Assembly (NCBI RefSeq): GCF_014694405.1
Contig: NZ_JAAUWV010000001.1
Location: 176,411-240,410 of the forward strand
Reading direction: 5' to 3'
Length of the DNA: 64,000 bases
Source of the DNA: Pseudoalteromonas sp. S16_S37
GTDB lineage: Bacteria > Pseudomonadota > Gammaproteobacteria > Enterobacterales > Alteromonadaceae
Part shown: piece after piece, positions 56,165-64,000 of the stretch
Position numbering within the stretch: position 1 is the stretch's first letter
Layout of the letters: each line of letters begins with the position of its first letter
Made by a program: the position numbers and the translations under genes
Notes under the pieces: generated by a model
The model's input: only the letters and a program-made list of their open reading frames with translations
Database searches by the model: none
Told to the model about the DNA's origin: nothing

Positions 56165-57088
56165 GTGAGCGAGCAACAATCAACTACACCGCTAAGCGGC
56201 GAAAATGCAGAATATATAGAACTATTTTTAGACTCATTATTTTTAGAGCAAGGGTTGAGTGAAAATACCCTAGCAGCTTATCGAAGTGATATAGAAAAAT
56301 GTGCTCACTTTATCCAAGTGACTTTTAATAAATCGCTCCTTTGTGTCGAAGGTGATCATATTGAAGCCTATTTAGCGCATCGCCATGATCTGGGCTTGAA
56401 AGCGCGAAGCACTGCAAGAGCCCTCAGTGCCCTAAAGCGGTTTTATCTTTTTTTTATTCGCGAAAAGAAAATAACCAACACGCCGCTTTTGAATATTGCG
56501 CAGCCTAAAATGGTGCAGTCATTGCCAAAAACACTCACTGAGCAGGAAGTTGAAGCCTTACTCGACGCGCCGGATTTAGGTGATGCGATGGGACTGAGAG
56601 ATAAAGCAATGCTTGAGCTGCTTTATGCAACGGGCCTACGAGTGACTGAGCTGGTTGGTTTGAGAATGGAGCAGATAAATCTGCGACAAGCTGTGGTGTT
56701 CGTTAAGGGCAAAGGCGGAAAAGAGCGATTGGTGCCAATGGGTGAGGAAGCATTGCATTATATTGAACAGTTTCTGAAAATAGGGCGACCTCAAATGGTT
56801 AAACACGCCACTGACTTTGTGTTTCCCTCAAAGCGAGGGACTGGGATGACGAGACAAACTTTTTGGCATCGAATTAAACACTATGCTATTTTGGCTCACG
56901 TAATGTCGCCATTATCACCACATACTTTACGTCATGCTTTTGCAACACATTTGCTCAATCATGGCGCTGATTTAAGAGTCGTGCAGATGATGTTAGGACA
57001 CAGTGATTTATCGACCACGCAGATTTATACGCATGTTGCGAGTGAGCGCCTAAAAAGTTTACATCAGCAACATCACCCTAGAGCTTGA
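56165..57088 (+). CDS. xerD: Site-specific tyrosine recombinase XerD
   Basis: A 307-aa recombinase that, with XerC, resolves chromosome dimers at dif. N-terminal core-binding domain ([20 protein letters not shown]), then the catalytic domain with Arg in [13 protein letters not shown], Lys in [23 protein letters not shown] and [13 protein letters not shown] with the nucleophile Tyr. It uses a GTG start with AGGA 5 bases upstream. First gene of the xerD-dsbC-recJ-prfB-lysS row known from many Gammaproteobacteria, which favours XerD over XerC. Confidence 0.95.
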   Translation: MSEQQSTTPLSGENAEYIELFLDSLFLEQGLSENTLAAYRSDIEKCAHFIQVTFNKSLLCVEGDHIEAYLAHRHDLGLKARSTARALSALKRFYLFFIREKKITNTPLLNIAQPKMVQSLPKTLTEQEVEALLDAPDLGDAMGLRDKAMLELLYATGLRVTELVGLRMEQINLRQAVVFVKGKGGKERLVPMGEEALHYIEQFLKIGRPQMVKHATDFVFPSKRGTGMTRQTFWHRIKHYAILAHVMSPLSPHTLRHAFATHLLNHGADLRVVQMMLGHSDLSTTQIYTHVASERLKSLHQQHHPRA

Positions 57089-57151
57089 TGGAATTTTATT
57101 GGATATTCTCGGTCTACTGGGGAAATAGGATAATAACTTTAAGAGATAGAT

Positions 57152-57904
57152 ATGAAAAAATTAATGTTAGCAGCGGCAATGGTATGCAGTTTTTCAACGC
57201 TCGCAAATACTGAAATAGACACAACATCAGAAGCAACGATGATGGCTCCTTTAGCGGTTGACCCAATCAAAGAAAGCTTTGCTAAGCTAGGCGTGACTGT
57301 TAAAAGTGTAGAAAGCAGCCCAGTTGCAGGCTTGAAAACCGTATTGACGGATAAAGGCGTACTGTATGCGTCACCTGACGGTAAATACTTAATGCAAGGC
57401 AATCTAATCGACTTAGAAAACCGTGTAAACGTGACTGATCAAGCACTTAGTGGCGTGCGCAAAGACGGTGTGGCGCAGTATACCGATTCGATGATTGTTT
57501 ATAAAGCTGAGAACGAAAAGCATCAAATCACCGTTTTTACAGACATCACATGTGGTTACTGTCGTAAACTTCACAGAGAGTTAGAAGATTATTTATCTGC
57601 GGGCATTACCGTAAAATACCTTGCTTACCCACGTGGTGGCTTACAAGGTTCTGGCTATGAAGATCTTATGAATGTTTGGTGTGCAAAAGATGCTGCGCAA
57701 GCGCTAACAGATGCAAAAGCAGGGCAAAAGGTTGCTAAAGTTGAAAACTGCAGTGCGCCTGTGGCTGAACATTATCAGTTAGGTCAAAGCTTTGGCTTGT
57801 CAGGTACACCTGCGATTATTCTTGAAGATGGTACGCTTATACCAGGTTACCAACCTGCAGACTCACTCGCAAAAATGTTAGAAGATAAAGGCAATAAGTC
57901 TTAA
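57152..57904 (+). CDS. dsbC: Thiol:disulfide isomerase DsbC
   Basis: A 250-aa periplasmic disulfide isomerase. Sec signal MLAAAMVCSFSTLA ending near residue 19; an N-terminal dimerisation region (DPIKESFAKLGVTVKSVE); a thioredoxin domain with the active site C134-GYC137 in FTDITCGYCRKLHREL and the cis-Pro in LSGTPAIILEDGTLIPGY. Isomerises wrong disulfides with electrons from DsbD. It lies 63 bp after xerD; a terminator follows before recJ. Confidence 0.96.
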   Translation: MKKLMLAAAMVCSFSTLANTEIDTTSEATMMAPLAVDPIKESFAKLGVTVKSVESSPVAGLKTVLTDKGVLYASPDGKYLMQGNLIDLENRVNVTDQALSGVRKDGVAQYTDSMIVYKAENEKHQITVFTDITCGYCRKLHRELEDYLSAGITVKYLAYPRGGLQGSGYEDLMNVWCAKDAAQALTDAKAGQKVAKVENCSAPVAEHYQLGQSFGLSGTPAIILEDGTLIPGYQPADSLAKMLEDKGNKS

Positions 57905-57930
57905 TAGCAGGTATAATAATAGCCAGTTAA

Positions 57931-57953
57931 AAAAGGCCGCTAGGCCTTTTTTA
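57931..57953 (+). terminator. Terminator of dsbC
   Basis: An 8-bp stem AAAAGGCC / GGCCTTTT with a GCTA loop ends in TTTTTT. It lies 26 bases after the dsbC stop and 20 bases before recJ. Confidence 0.88.
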
Positions 57954-57972
57954 TTGCGTCAAATTTAAGGTT

Positions 57973-59709
57973 ATGTTGTTCATGAATACCCATATCAAAG
58001 CTCGTCCACGTGTTGACGATAGTCATTTGCCCAATCACTTACATCCTGTGATCAAACAGATTTATGCCAGTCGTGGTGTGCAATTGGCCGAGGAGTTGGA
58101 TAATCGTGCCAGTACATTACTTGATTTTCGTCTGTTTAAAGATATCGACAAAGCATGTGATATTTTACAGTCGGCGCTTTACTCCCAAGCCAAAATATTG
58201 ATTGTAGGAGACTTTGATGCAGACGGCGCCACCAGTACTACCGTGTTAATGGAAGGCTTGGCGCAATTTGGCTATCAGCAGTTAGATTACTTGGTACCCG
58301 ATAGGTTTAGTCTGGGTTATGGATTAAGCCCCGCGCTTGCTGAGCAAATAGTGCAGCTTAATCCTGATTTAGTGATCACGGTAGACAACGGTATTTCATG
58401 TATCGCTGGGATTGATATCGTTAAGCAAGCGGGTATTCAAGTTATTGTCACCGACCACCACTTACAAGGTGAGCAATTACCCAATGCCGATGCCATTGTT
58501 AACCCCAATCAACATGGCTGTCAGTTTCCATCAAAGTCTATTGCCGGTGTTGGGGTGGCCTTTTATTTGCTGGTGGCGCTTCGACATACACTACGAACTC
58601 AAAATTACTTTGCGAACAATCAACTTCCAGAGCCTAATTTAGCATCTTTATTAGATGTTGTTGCACTTGGCACCGTGGCGGACGTGGTGGCATTAGATGC
58701 TAATAATCGCACTTTAGTTTACCAAGGGTTGGCACGTATTCGCAGTGGTCACACTCGACCTGGCATTGAGGCGCTCATTGAAGTTTCTAATCGTAATGCC
58801 GCAAGGCTCAGTGCCAGTGATTTTGGCTTTGCTTTGGCGCCGCGTTTGAATGCGGCGGGGCGCTTAGATGACATGAGCTTGGGGATCGCGTGTTTGTTAT
58901 CGAAAGATATCAATCAAGCACGACGCATTGCCAGCGAATTGGATAGCTTAAACCATGAGCGCCGCGAAATAGAGCAGGGCATGCAACAAGAAGCACAAGC
59001 CGTGCTAGAGCGCTTGGTTTTGAGTACGCAAAGTGTGCCTGATGCCGTCTGTCTTTATCAACAAGATTGGCACCAAGGGGTCATTGGTATTTTGGCGGGG
59101 CGCCTCAAGGAGCAATACCATCGTCCTACTGTAGTGTTTGCGCAAGGTGATAACGGCGAAATCAAAGGCTCATGTCGCTCTATCGAAGGCATACACATGA
59201 GGGACTTATTAGAGTCACTCAATAGCCAATACCCTGAGCTGATTGAAAAATTTGGTGGTCATGCAATGGCTGCAGGGTTGACGATACAGGAAAGTAACTT
59301 TGAGCTATTCAAACAAGTGTTTGTTAGCACCGTTGCAGATAATTTGTCTGAAGAGCACAAACAGAGTGTGCTGTTGACTGATGGCGCGCTTCCTGGCGAG
59401 TGTTTTTCCATGGAATTTGCGCAACTGTTGCAGCAAGCAGGGCCTTGGGGACAGCACTTTCCCGAACCTGTATTTTATGGGGAATTTGAATTAGTTCAGC
59501 AGCGAATCGTTGGGGAAAAACATCTAAAATTGGTGTTAAAACATCAATCTGGAAAGCTGGTGGATGCCATAGCCTTCAATGTTGATGTAAAAGCATGGCC
59601 CAATACGCAAGCGCCCTCAGCGCAGGTTGCGTATCAATTGGATATCAACGAGTTCAGAGGCAAGTTTTCATTACAGTTAATCGTGCGAGAAATCAGCGCA
59701 ATTACCTAA
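57973..59709 (+). CDS. recJ: Single-stranded-DNA exonuclease RecJ
   Basis: A 578-aa DHH-superfamily 5'-3' exonuclease acting in recombination and mismatch repair. Catalytic motifs: GDFDADGATSTTV, LVITVDNGISC, IVTDHHLQGEQLP and, in the DHHA1 part, GRLKEQYHRPTVV and FGGHAMAAGLTI. Length matches E. coli RecJ (577 aa). Two starts are possible, ATG 57973 and ATG 57982; the AAGG is close to the first (2 bases) and 11 bases from the second. Confidence 0.95.
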   Translation: MLFMNTHIKARPRVDDSHLPNHLHPVIKQIYASRGVQLAEELDNRASTLLDFRLFKDIDKACDILQSALYSQAKILIVGDFDADGATSTTVLMEGLAQFGYQQLDYLVPDRFSLGYGLSPALAEQIVQLNPDLVITVDNGISCIAGIDIVKQAGIQVIVTDHHLQGEQLPNADAIVNPNQHGCQFPSKSIAGVGVAFYLLVALRHTLRTQNYFANNQLPEPNLASLLDVVALGTVADVVALDANNRTLVYQGLARIRSGHTRPGIEALIEVSNRNAARLSASDFGFALAPRLNAAGRLDDMSLGIACLLSKDINQARRIASELDSLNHERREIEQGMQQEAQAVLERLVLSTQSVPDAVCLYQQDWHQGVIGILAGRLKEQYHRPTVVFAQGDNGEIKGSCRSIEGIHMRDLLESLNSQYPELIEKFGGHAMAAGLTIQESNFELFKQVFVSTVADNLSEEHKQSVLLTDGALPGECFSMEFAQLLQQAGPWGQHFPEPVFYGEFELVQQRIVGEKHLKLVLKHQSGKLVDAIAFNVDVKAWPNTQAPSAQVAYQLDINEFRGKFSLQLIVREISAIT

Positions 59710-59832
59710 TAAAGGCATTTATAGCGACTACAAATTTTGCTACTATGGCACGTTTAATGATTGGGGTGCCGCTTGGTCAGATATGAAATAGCGGCAACCA
59801 TAGAAAATCGAGCAATTTTTGGAGTAATGTGC

Positions 59833-60931
59833 ATGTTTGAAGTGAATCCTGTGATTAATCAAATCAAGGACATTCGCGAACGTACTGAACTACTTCGGGG
59901 GTATCTTTGACTACGCTCATAAATTAGAGCGTTTAGAAGAAGTTAATGCCGAACTCGAAGATTCAGCCGTCTGGAACGAACCGGAAAAGGCGCAGGCGTT
60001 AGGTCGTGAAAAGTCAGCGTTAGAGGAAGTTGTTGAAACTATCGATAACTTGGTTTCTGGTACTGATGATGTTGAAGGCCTGGTAGAGCTTGCCGTTGAA
60101 GCGGAAGATCAGGACACCTTTGATGAAGCCCAGCAAGAATTAGCAGCGCTGCTGGAGTCTTTGGAAAAACTTGAATTCCGTCGAATGTTTTCAGGGGCAC
60201 ACGATAGCAACGATGCATATTTAGATTTACAAGCGGGTTCTGGCGGTACTGAAGCACAAGATTGGTGTAACATGCTACTGCGTATGTACCTTCGTTGGGG
60301 TGAAGCAAAAGGCTTTAAAGTGGAACTGGTTGAAGCAACCGACGGCGATGTTGCTGGTATCAAAGGTGCAACCGTACGTTTTGTTGGCGAATATGCTTAC
60401 GGTTGGCTGCGCACAGAAACCGGTGTTCACCGTTTAGTTCGTAAAAGTCCGTTTGACTCAAGTGGTCGTCGTCATACGTCGTTTGCATCAGCATTTGTTT
60501 ACCCAGAAGTTGACGATAATATTGAAATTGATATTAACCCTGCTGATTTACGTATCGACGTATATCGTGCATCGGGTGCCGGTGGTCAGCACGTTAACAC
60601 CACCGAGTCTGCGGTTCGTATTACGCACATACCCACAAATACGGTGGTTCAGTGTCAAAACGAACGTTCGCAACATAAAAACAAAGCGCAAGCTATGAAG
60701 CAGTTAAAAGCCAAGTTGTTTGAGCTTGAAATGCAAGCGCAAAATGCTGAAAAGCAGTCTCAAGAAGACGCAAAATCTGACATCGGATGGGGTAGTCAAA
60801 TACGTTCTTATGTATTAGATGACTCGCGTATTAAAGATTTACGTACCGGTGTAGAAAACCGCAATACACAAGCTGTATTAGACGGTGATTTAGACAAATT
60901 TATCGAAGCTAGCCTGAAATCAGGCCTTTAA
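59833..60931 (+). CDS. prfB: Peptide chain release factor 2, with programmed +1 frameshift
   Basis: RF2 recognises UAA and UGA. The gene is read in two frames. From the ATG at 59833 (GGAG 8 bases upstream) 25 codons lead to an in-frame TGA at 59908-59910; a +1 shift then continues from GAC at 59909 to the stop at 60931. The joined product is 365 aa, the E. coli length. In the long frame are the stop-codon recognition SPF in [15 protein letters not shown] and the catalytic GGQ in [16 protein letters not shown] longer start inside the second frame (60050) would remove the N-terminal domain and is wrong. Confidence 0.97.
59897..59911 (+). promoter_or_regulatory. prfB autoregulatory frameshift site
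   Basis: The Shine-Dalgarno-like GGGGG, spacer TAT and slippery CTT-TGA-C reproduce the classic RF2 frameshift signal with the stop at codon 26. Low RF2 slows termination at TGA and favours the shift, so RF2 controls its own synthesis. Confidence 0.97.
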
Positions 60932-60958
60932 TCAACAAGCTAAACTAAGAGCTAAAAA

Positions 60959-62500
60959 ATGACAGATCAAATCCAAGACGAAAATAAACTCATTGCTGAG
61001 CGTCGTACCAAGTTGGATGCGATTCGCGAGAATTGCAAAGCCAATGGCCATCCTAACAGCTTCCGCCGTGAAGACTATACGGCTGATCTACAGGCTAAGC
61101 TTGGTGATAAATCTAAAGAAGAGTTGGTTGAATTAGACTGCCAAGCAGCTGTTGCAGGTCGTATTCTAGCTAAACGTGGTCCTTTCTTAGTATTGCAAGA
61201 TATGAAAGGCCGTATTCAGGCATACGCTTCAAAAGAAGTACAACAAGACCTAAAAGCTAAGTATGGTCAATTAGATATTGGCGACATTATTGGTGTGAAA
61301 GGTCCAGTACACAAATCTGGTAAAGGTGATTTGTACGTAGACATGGTTGAATATGAGCTACTTACTAAGTCATTGCGTCCATTGCCAGAGAAATTCCACG
61401 GTTTAACGGACCAAGAAGCTAAGTATCGTCAACGTTATGTTGACTTGATCACAAACATGGAAACGCGTGAAACGTTCCGTATCCGTTCAAAAGTGATTGA
61501 GGGTATTCGTCGTTTCCTAGCTGAGCGTGACTTTATGGAAGTTGAAACGCCAATGCTACAGGTGATCCCCGGTGGTGCTTCGGCACGTCCGTTTGTGACT
61601 CACCACAATGCACTTGATATCGACATGTATCTACGTATTGCACCTGAGCTTTATCTAAAACGCTTAGTGGTTGGTGGGTTTGACCGTGTATTTGAAATTA
61701 ACCGTAACTTCCGTAACGAAGGTTTATCGACACGCCATAACCCTGAATTCACGATGATCGAGTTCTACCAAGCTTACGCTGACTACAATGACTTGATGAA
61801 CCTAACGGAAGATATGTTACGCACCGTGGCACAAGATGTGTTAGGTACCACGACGGTTGTGAATACAACGAAGAACGCTGATGGCGAAGTTGTTGATACT
61901 ATAGAGTATGACTTTGGTCAGCCATTTGCGCGTCTATCGATGGCGGATGCGATTATTGAGCACTCAGAAGCAGCTGCTGCACAAGCACATGTTTTCAAAG
62001 ACCCAGAGAACCATTTTGAAGAGTTGAAAGCATTTGCTAAGCAAATTCATGTGAAAATTCCAGAAAACTGCGTATGGGGCCCAGGAAAGTACTTATGTGA
62101 GATCTTCGAAGAAGTAGCAGAGCATAAGCTTATCCAACCGACTTTCATCACAGAATACCCGTGGGAAGTATCGCCGCTGGCACGTCGTAACGATGAAAAT
62201 CCGTTCATCACTGACCGCTTTGAGTTCTTTGTAGGTGGACGTGAACTCGCTAATGGTTTCTCTGAGCTTAATGATGCAGAAGATCAAGCTGCGCGTTTTG
62301 CACGCCAAGTTGAAGAAAAAGATGCTGGTGACGACGAAGCTATGCACTTTGACGAAGACTATATCCAGGCACTTGAGTATGGTTTACCGCCAACTGCAGG
62401 TGAGGGGATTGGTATTGACCGTTTAGTGATGTTATTTACTGACTCACCAACGATTAAAGACGTTATCTTGTTCCCGCATATGCGTCCTCAAGCTGACTAA
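60959..62500 (+). CDS. lysS: Lysyl-tRNA synthetase, class II
   Basis: A 513-aa class II synthetase. N-terminal OB-fold anticodon-binding domain ([20 protein letters not shown] in part); class II motif 1 region [20 protein letters not shown], motif 2 [20 protein letters not shown] and motif 3 [14 protein letters not shown]. Length is close to E. coli LysS (505 aa). It starts 27 bp after prfB, an adjacency seen in E. coli as well, and is followed by a strong terminator. Confidence 0.97.
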   Translation: MTDQIQDENKLIAERRTKLDAIRENCKANGHPNSFRREDYTADLQAKLGDKSKEELVELDCQAAVAGRILAKRGPFLVLQDMKGRIQAYASKEVQQDLKAKYGQLDIGDIIGVKGPVHKSGKGDLYVDMVEYELLTKSLRPLPEKFHGLTDQEAKYRQRYVDLITNMETRETFRIRSKVIEGIRRFLAERDFMEVETPMLQVIPGGASARPFVTHHNALDIDMYLRIAPELYLKRLVVGGFDRVFEINRNFRNEGLSTRHNPEFTMIEFYQAYADYNDLMNLTEDMLRTVAQDVLGTTTVVNTTKNADGEVVDTIEYDFGQPFARLSMADAIIEHSEAAAAQAHVFKDPENHFEELKAFAKQIHVKIPENCVWGPGKYLCEIFEEVAEHKLIQPTFITEYPWEVSPLARRNDENPFITDRFEFFVGGRELANGFSELNDAEDQAARFARQVEEKDAGDDEAMHFDEDYIQALEYGLPPTAGEGIGIDRLVMLFTDSPTIKDVILFPHMRPQAD

Positions 62501-62513
62501 TTTAAACGTTACT

Positions 62514-62542
62514 AAAAAGCCGCTTGTTGAGCGGCTTTTTTT
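62514..62542 (+). terminator. Terminator of lysS
   Basis: A stem AAAAAGCCGCT / AGCGGCTTTTT with a 5-base loop, then TT. It is 13 bases after the lysS stop. Confidence 0.92.
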
Positions 62543-62666
62543 GTATGTTTTGCTAGCTTATCCGTATTTTTATTGACAAAATGTTGAAAAGTTAAACAGC
62601 ATCACCTAAATGATTTAAAAGCTGCACATTCTATGAGCATACAGTCCAATTTTGCCATAAAAGTGT

Positions 62667-62694
62667 TTGACTTATTTTCGTAAGCCTTTATTAT
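62667..62694 (+). promoter_or_regulatory. Sigma-70 promoter of the tRNA cluster
   Basis: TTGACT (62667-62672) and TATTAT (62689-62694) are separated by 16 bases, each matching the consensus at 5 of 6 positions. Transcription would start about 8 bases before tRNA-Ser. The whole cluster lacks another obvious promoter. Confidence 0.75.
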
Positions 62695-62709
62695 ACGCAT
62701 CCACAAGAC

Positions 62710-62802
62710 GGAGAGGTGGCCGAGTGGCCGAAGGCGCTCCCCTGCTAAGGGAGTATAGGGTTTGTAGCCCTATCGAGGGTTCGAATCCCTCCCTCTCCGC
62801 CA
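62710..62802 (+). tRNA. tRNA-Ser (GCU)
   Basis: 93 nt with encoded CCA. Acceptor GGAGAGG pairs with CCTCTCC; anticodon loop CTGCTAA gives GCU, reading AGC and AGU codons. A long variable arm (type II tRNA) and the GGTTCGAATCC T-arm are present. First gene of the tRNA cluster. Confidence 0.97.
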
Positions 62803-62827
62803 TGTTTTAAACATGGTTTCTTGTAAC

Positions 62828-62904
62828 GGACGCGTAGCTCAGCTGGATAGAGTACCTGGCTACGAACCAGGCGGTCGGAGGTTCGAATCCTCCCGCGTCC
62901 GCCA
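62828..62904 (+). tRNA. tRNA-Arg (ACG), copy 1
   Basis: 77 nt with encoded CCA. Acceptor GGACGCG pairs with CGCGTCC; anticodon loop CTACGAA gives ACG, whose first base is normally converted to inosine by TadA to read CGU, CGC and CGA. T-arm GGTTCGAATCC. The CCA lies in the 5' arm of a CCACTT/AAGTGG hairpin. Confidence 0.97.
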
Positions 62905-62957
62905 CTTTTCTCTAAGTGGTAAAATATAGAGACATTGGAAAATGTAACATTCACGAC

Positions 62958-63034
62958 GGACGCGTAGCTCAGCTGGATAGAGTACCTGGCTACGAACCAG
63001 GCGGTCGGAGGTTCGAATCCTCCCGCGTCCGCCA
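62958..63034 (+). tRNA. tRNA-Arg (ACG), copy 2
   Basis: Identical to copy 1 across all 77 nt by eye. Followed by the same CTTTTCTCTAAGTGGT spacer start. Confidence 0.97.
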
Positions 63035-63072
63035 CTTTTCTCTAAGTGGTAAAAAATAGAGAGCTGCGATGT

Positions 63073-63118
63073 AGGCGGTCGGAGGTTCACTCTCTCAAGA
63101 TATGTCCCGCGTCCGCCA
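63073..63118 (+). pseudogene. Decayed tRNA-Arg remnant 1
   Basis: A 3' fragment of the tRNA-Arg: 16 bases from the extra-arm region (AGGCGGTCGGAGGTTC) and the final TCCCGCGTCCGCCA are kept, but the six bases between them are replaced by 16 unrelated ones (63089-63104). It has no anticodon arm or 5' half. The spacer after it is the same as after the intact copies, so it derives from a full repeat unit. Confidence 0.85.
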
Positions 63119-63182
63119 CTTTTCTCTAAGTGGTTAATAAAAGAGCATCTAGTAAGTAAAGATGTAAAAGATACTTAATTGC

Positions 63183-63259
63183 GGACGCGTAGCTCAGCTG
63201 GATAGAGTACCTGGCTACGAACCAGGCGGTCGGAGGTTCGAATCCTCCCGCGTCCGCCA
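63183..63259 (+). tRNA. tRNA-Arg (ACG), copy 3
   Basis: 77 nt, same sequence as copies 1 and 2, anticodon ACG, encoded CCA. Confidence 0.97.
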
Positions 63260-63324
63260 CTTTTCTCTAAGTGGTTAATAAAAGGGCATCTAGTAAGTGG
63301 AGATGTAAAAGATACTTAAACGAC

Positions 63325-63401
63325 GGACGCGTAGCTCAGCTGGATAGAGTACCTGGCTACGAACCAGGCGGTCGGAGGTTCGAATCCTCCCGCGTCCGCC
63401 A
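63325..63401 (+). tRNA. tRNA-Arg (ACG), copy 4
   Basis: 77 nt, same sequence as the other copies. The spacer hairpin following it is a variant (CACTTCT / AGAAGTG), and the cluster terminator comes next. Confidence 0.97.
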
Positions 63402-63424
63402 CTTCTTAACAGAAGTGAGCAATC

Positions 63425-63459
63425 AACCGACATGGTCTGAAAAGACAGTCGGTTTTTTT
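63425..63459 (+). terminator. Terminator of the tRNA cluster
   Basis: A 7-bp stem AACCGAC / GTCGGTT with an inner TCT/AGA hairpin, followed by six T. A degenerate copy of the same sequence lies at about 63562-63599. Confidence 0.88.
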
Positions 63460-63504
63460 GTGCCTGAAATTTGAGCCCACCAGATAAAGCACTTGTAAAA
63501 CAAC

Positions 63505-63543
63505 CAGAGGTTCACTCTTACAAGGTACGTCACGCGTCAGCCA
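63505..63543 (+). pseudogene. Decayed tRNA-Arg remnant 2
   Basis: A weaker copy of remnant 1: GAGGTTCACTCT, CAAG, and ACGCGTC-GCCA survive in order, including the same foreign block between the T-arm and acceptor parts. It is followed by a degraded copy of the cluster terminator, so the end of the cluster was once duplicated and has decayed. Confidence 0.7.
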
Positions 63544-63599
63544 TTTCTGTGAGAAGTGAGCAAGCAACCGGCATGTTCTGAAAAGACAGTCGTTTTTTT

Positions 63600-64000
63600 G
63601 TGCCTGAAATTTGAATATGTTTATAAAAGTGAACCAGTATCAGCCATTGTGAAAAGCCTTCGGCTAAACCACAGCTCAACCCAACACACTTAAAAAAACA
63701 ATCATGCTAGCAAAGCAGGAAAAACTGAACCTTACCTTTTGTAATTACTAACTCCTAAGTAAAATTGGTAAATAGTGGTGAAAGTTGCTTTGGCTAAAAA
63801 TATCAAAGATGCTAGCTTTACACGCTTGTTTTTTGATAATTATCGCTGTCAGGCTTAATTTAGTTTTGTTTAATTTATTAAATAGTCGATTCTGAAAATC
63901 TCGGTTTTTCAAAAAACTGAGGTTGTTCAATTTGGATTGCCATCTTTAGAGTCGGTTAACCATCTAACGTTTTTGTTGTTTGATTTTCACGTGCCAATGG
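63600..64000. other. Terminal 400 bases with no supportable gene
   Basis: AT-rich sequence with stop codons in all frames at short intervals; the only frame of 60 codons, on the minus strand, has no ribosome binding site or recognisable content. Nothing else is seen apart from small dyads such as AGCCTTCGGCT. Confidence 0.6.

Larger units (their letters stand above)
63119..63401 (+). repeat. Tandem duplication of a 142-bp tRNA-Arg unit
   Basis: Two adjacent units (63119-63259 and 63260-63401), each a spacer of about 64 bases followed by a tRNA-Arg, differ at only a few spacer positions. This indicates a recent tandem duplication. Confidence 0.88.

Noticed and set aside
56085..56183. 33-residue N-terminal extension of FldB.
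   Set aside because: It runs through the divergent promoter region and into xerD, and no flavodoxin has it.
60050..60931. prfB as a 293-aa frame starting at 60050.
   Set aside because: This is only the post-frameshift frame; the true gene starts at 59833 and shifts at codon 26.
62745..63090. Minus-strand frames of 76-96 residues across the tRNA cluster (GGRGRIRTSDR type peptides).
   Set aside because: They are reverse-strand translations of tRNA-Ser and tRNA-Arg genes, a well-known source of spurious database proteins.
63271..63474. Plus-strand 67-aa frame with RVAQLDRVPGYEPGG.
   Set aside because: It translates through tRNA-Arg copy 4 and the cluster terminator; the peptide is a typical tRNA artefact.
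63100..63550. A possible CRISPR array because of repeated units.
   Set aside because: The repeats are tRNA-Arg genes with short spacers that are themselves near-identical, and no cas gene is present.

Overview
The window looks like chromosomal core sequence of a marine gammaproteobacterium of the Alteromonadales, most likely Pseudoalteromonas or a close relative. The reasons are the complete Na+-translocating NADH:quinone reductase operon, the fldB/xerD-dsbC-recJ-prfB-lysS order typical of Gammaproteobacteria, AT-leaning base composition, and many housekeeping proteins that read like Vibrio, Shewanella or Alteromonas orthologues. No rRNA, insertion sequence, prophage or CRISPR array was seen.

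Layout. 1-5.2 kb: start of a chemotaxis or sensor protein (cut by the window edge), rsuA, a carboxymethyl-hydroxymuconate isomerase homologue, creA, an unrecognised protein, a LysE exporter, a gamma-glutamylcyclotransferase-like protein and a class II histone-deacetylase-like amidohydrolase. 5.3-14.6 kb: a CBS4-PAS-GGDEF-EAL signalling protein, a DUF2797 protein, a secreted S10 carboxypeptidase, glnK-amtB behind a sigma-54/NtrC control region, and mrcB. 14.6-21.2 kb, minus strand: methyl-accepting chemotaxis protein, hemL, pyrB, hemJ and a ClC channel. 21.3-28.6 kb: erpA, an unannotated 58-aa membrane protein, an XRE regulator, the rlmG-yajG-ppi-ampG run, an alkB-like gene, bolA and fabV.

28.6-36.5 kb: a long structured leader, nqrABCDEF, apbE and nqrM. 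NqrB and NqrC carry the D-x-x-S-G-A-T sites that ApbE flavinylates, and NqrM assists iron-site assembly, so these genes form one functional unit. 36.5-44.5 kb: cobC, a cobalamin riboswitch, then btuD-btuC-cobT-cobS-cobU-cobQ-cobO-btuF in tight or overlapping order. This is a B12 uptake plus corrinoid salvage operon in which cbiB/cobD is missing. 44.5-50 kb: ung, a DUF3545 protein, tal, yaaA and an MFS transporter.

49-53 kb: a solitary PotD-like binding protein 9 bp upstream of a hybrid histidine kinase with a large periplasmic domain. No permease, ATPase or response regulator is adjacent, and this is the best candidate for an undescribed sensory system here. 53-62.5 kb: srmB/trmN6, an HExxH protein, then fldB, xerD, dsbC, recJ, prfB (with its programmed +1 frameshift) and lysS. 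62.7-63.5 kb: one tRNA-Ser(GCU) and four near-identical tRNA-Arg(ACG) genes, with two decayed tRNA remnants that share the same altered block. The last 400 bases hold no gene I can support.

Gene calls rest on reading motifs and on remembered family features; no database search was possible. Several start codons were moved from the longest open frame to a downstream codon with a better ribosome binding site or family-consistent start, as stated in each entry.
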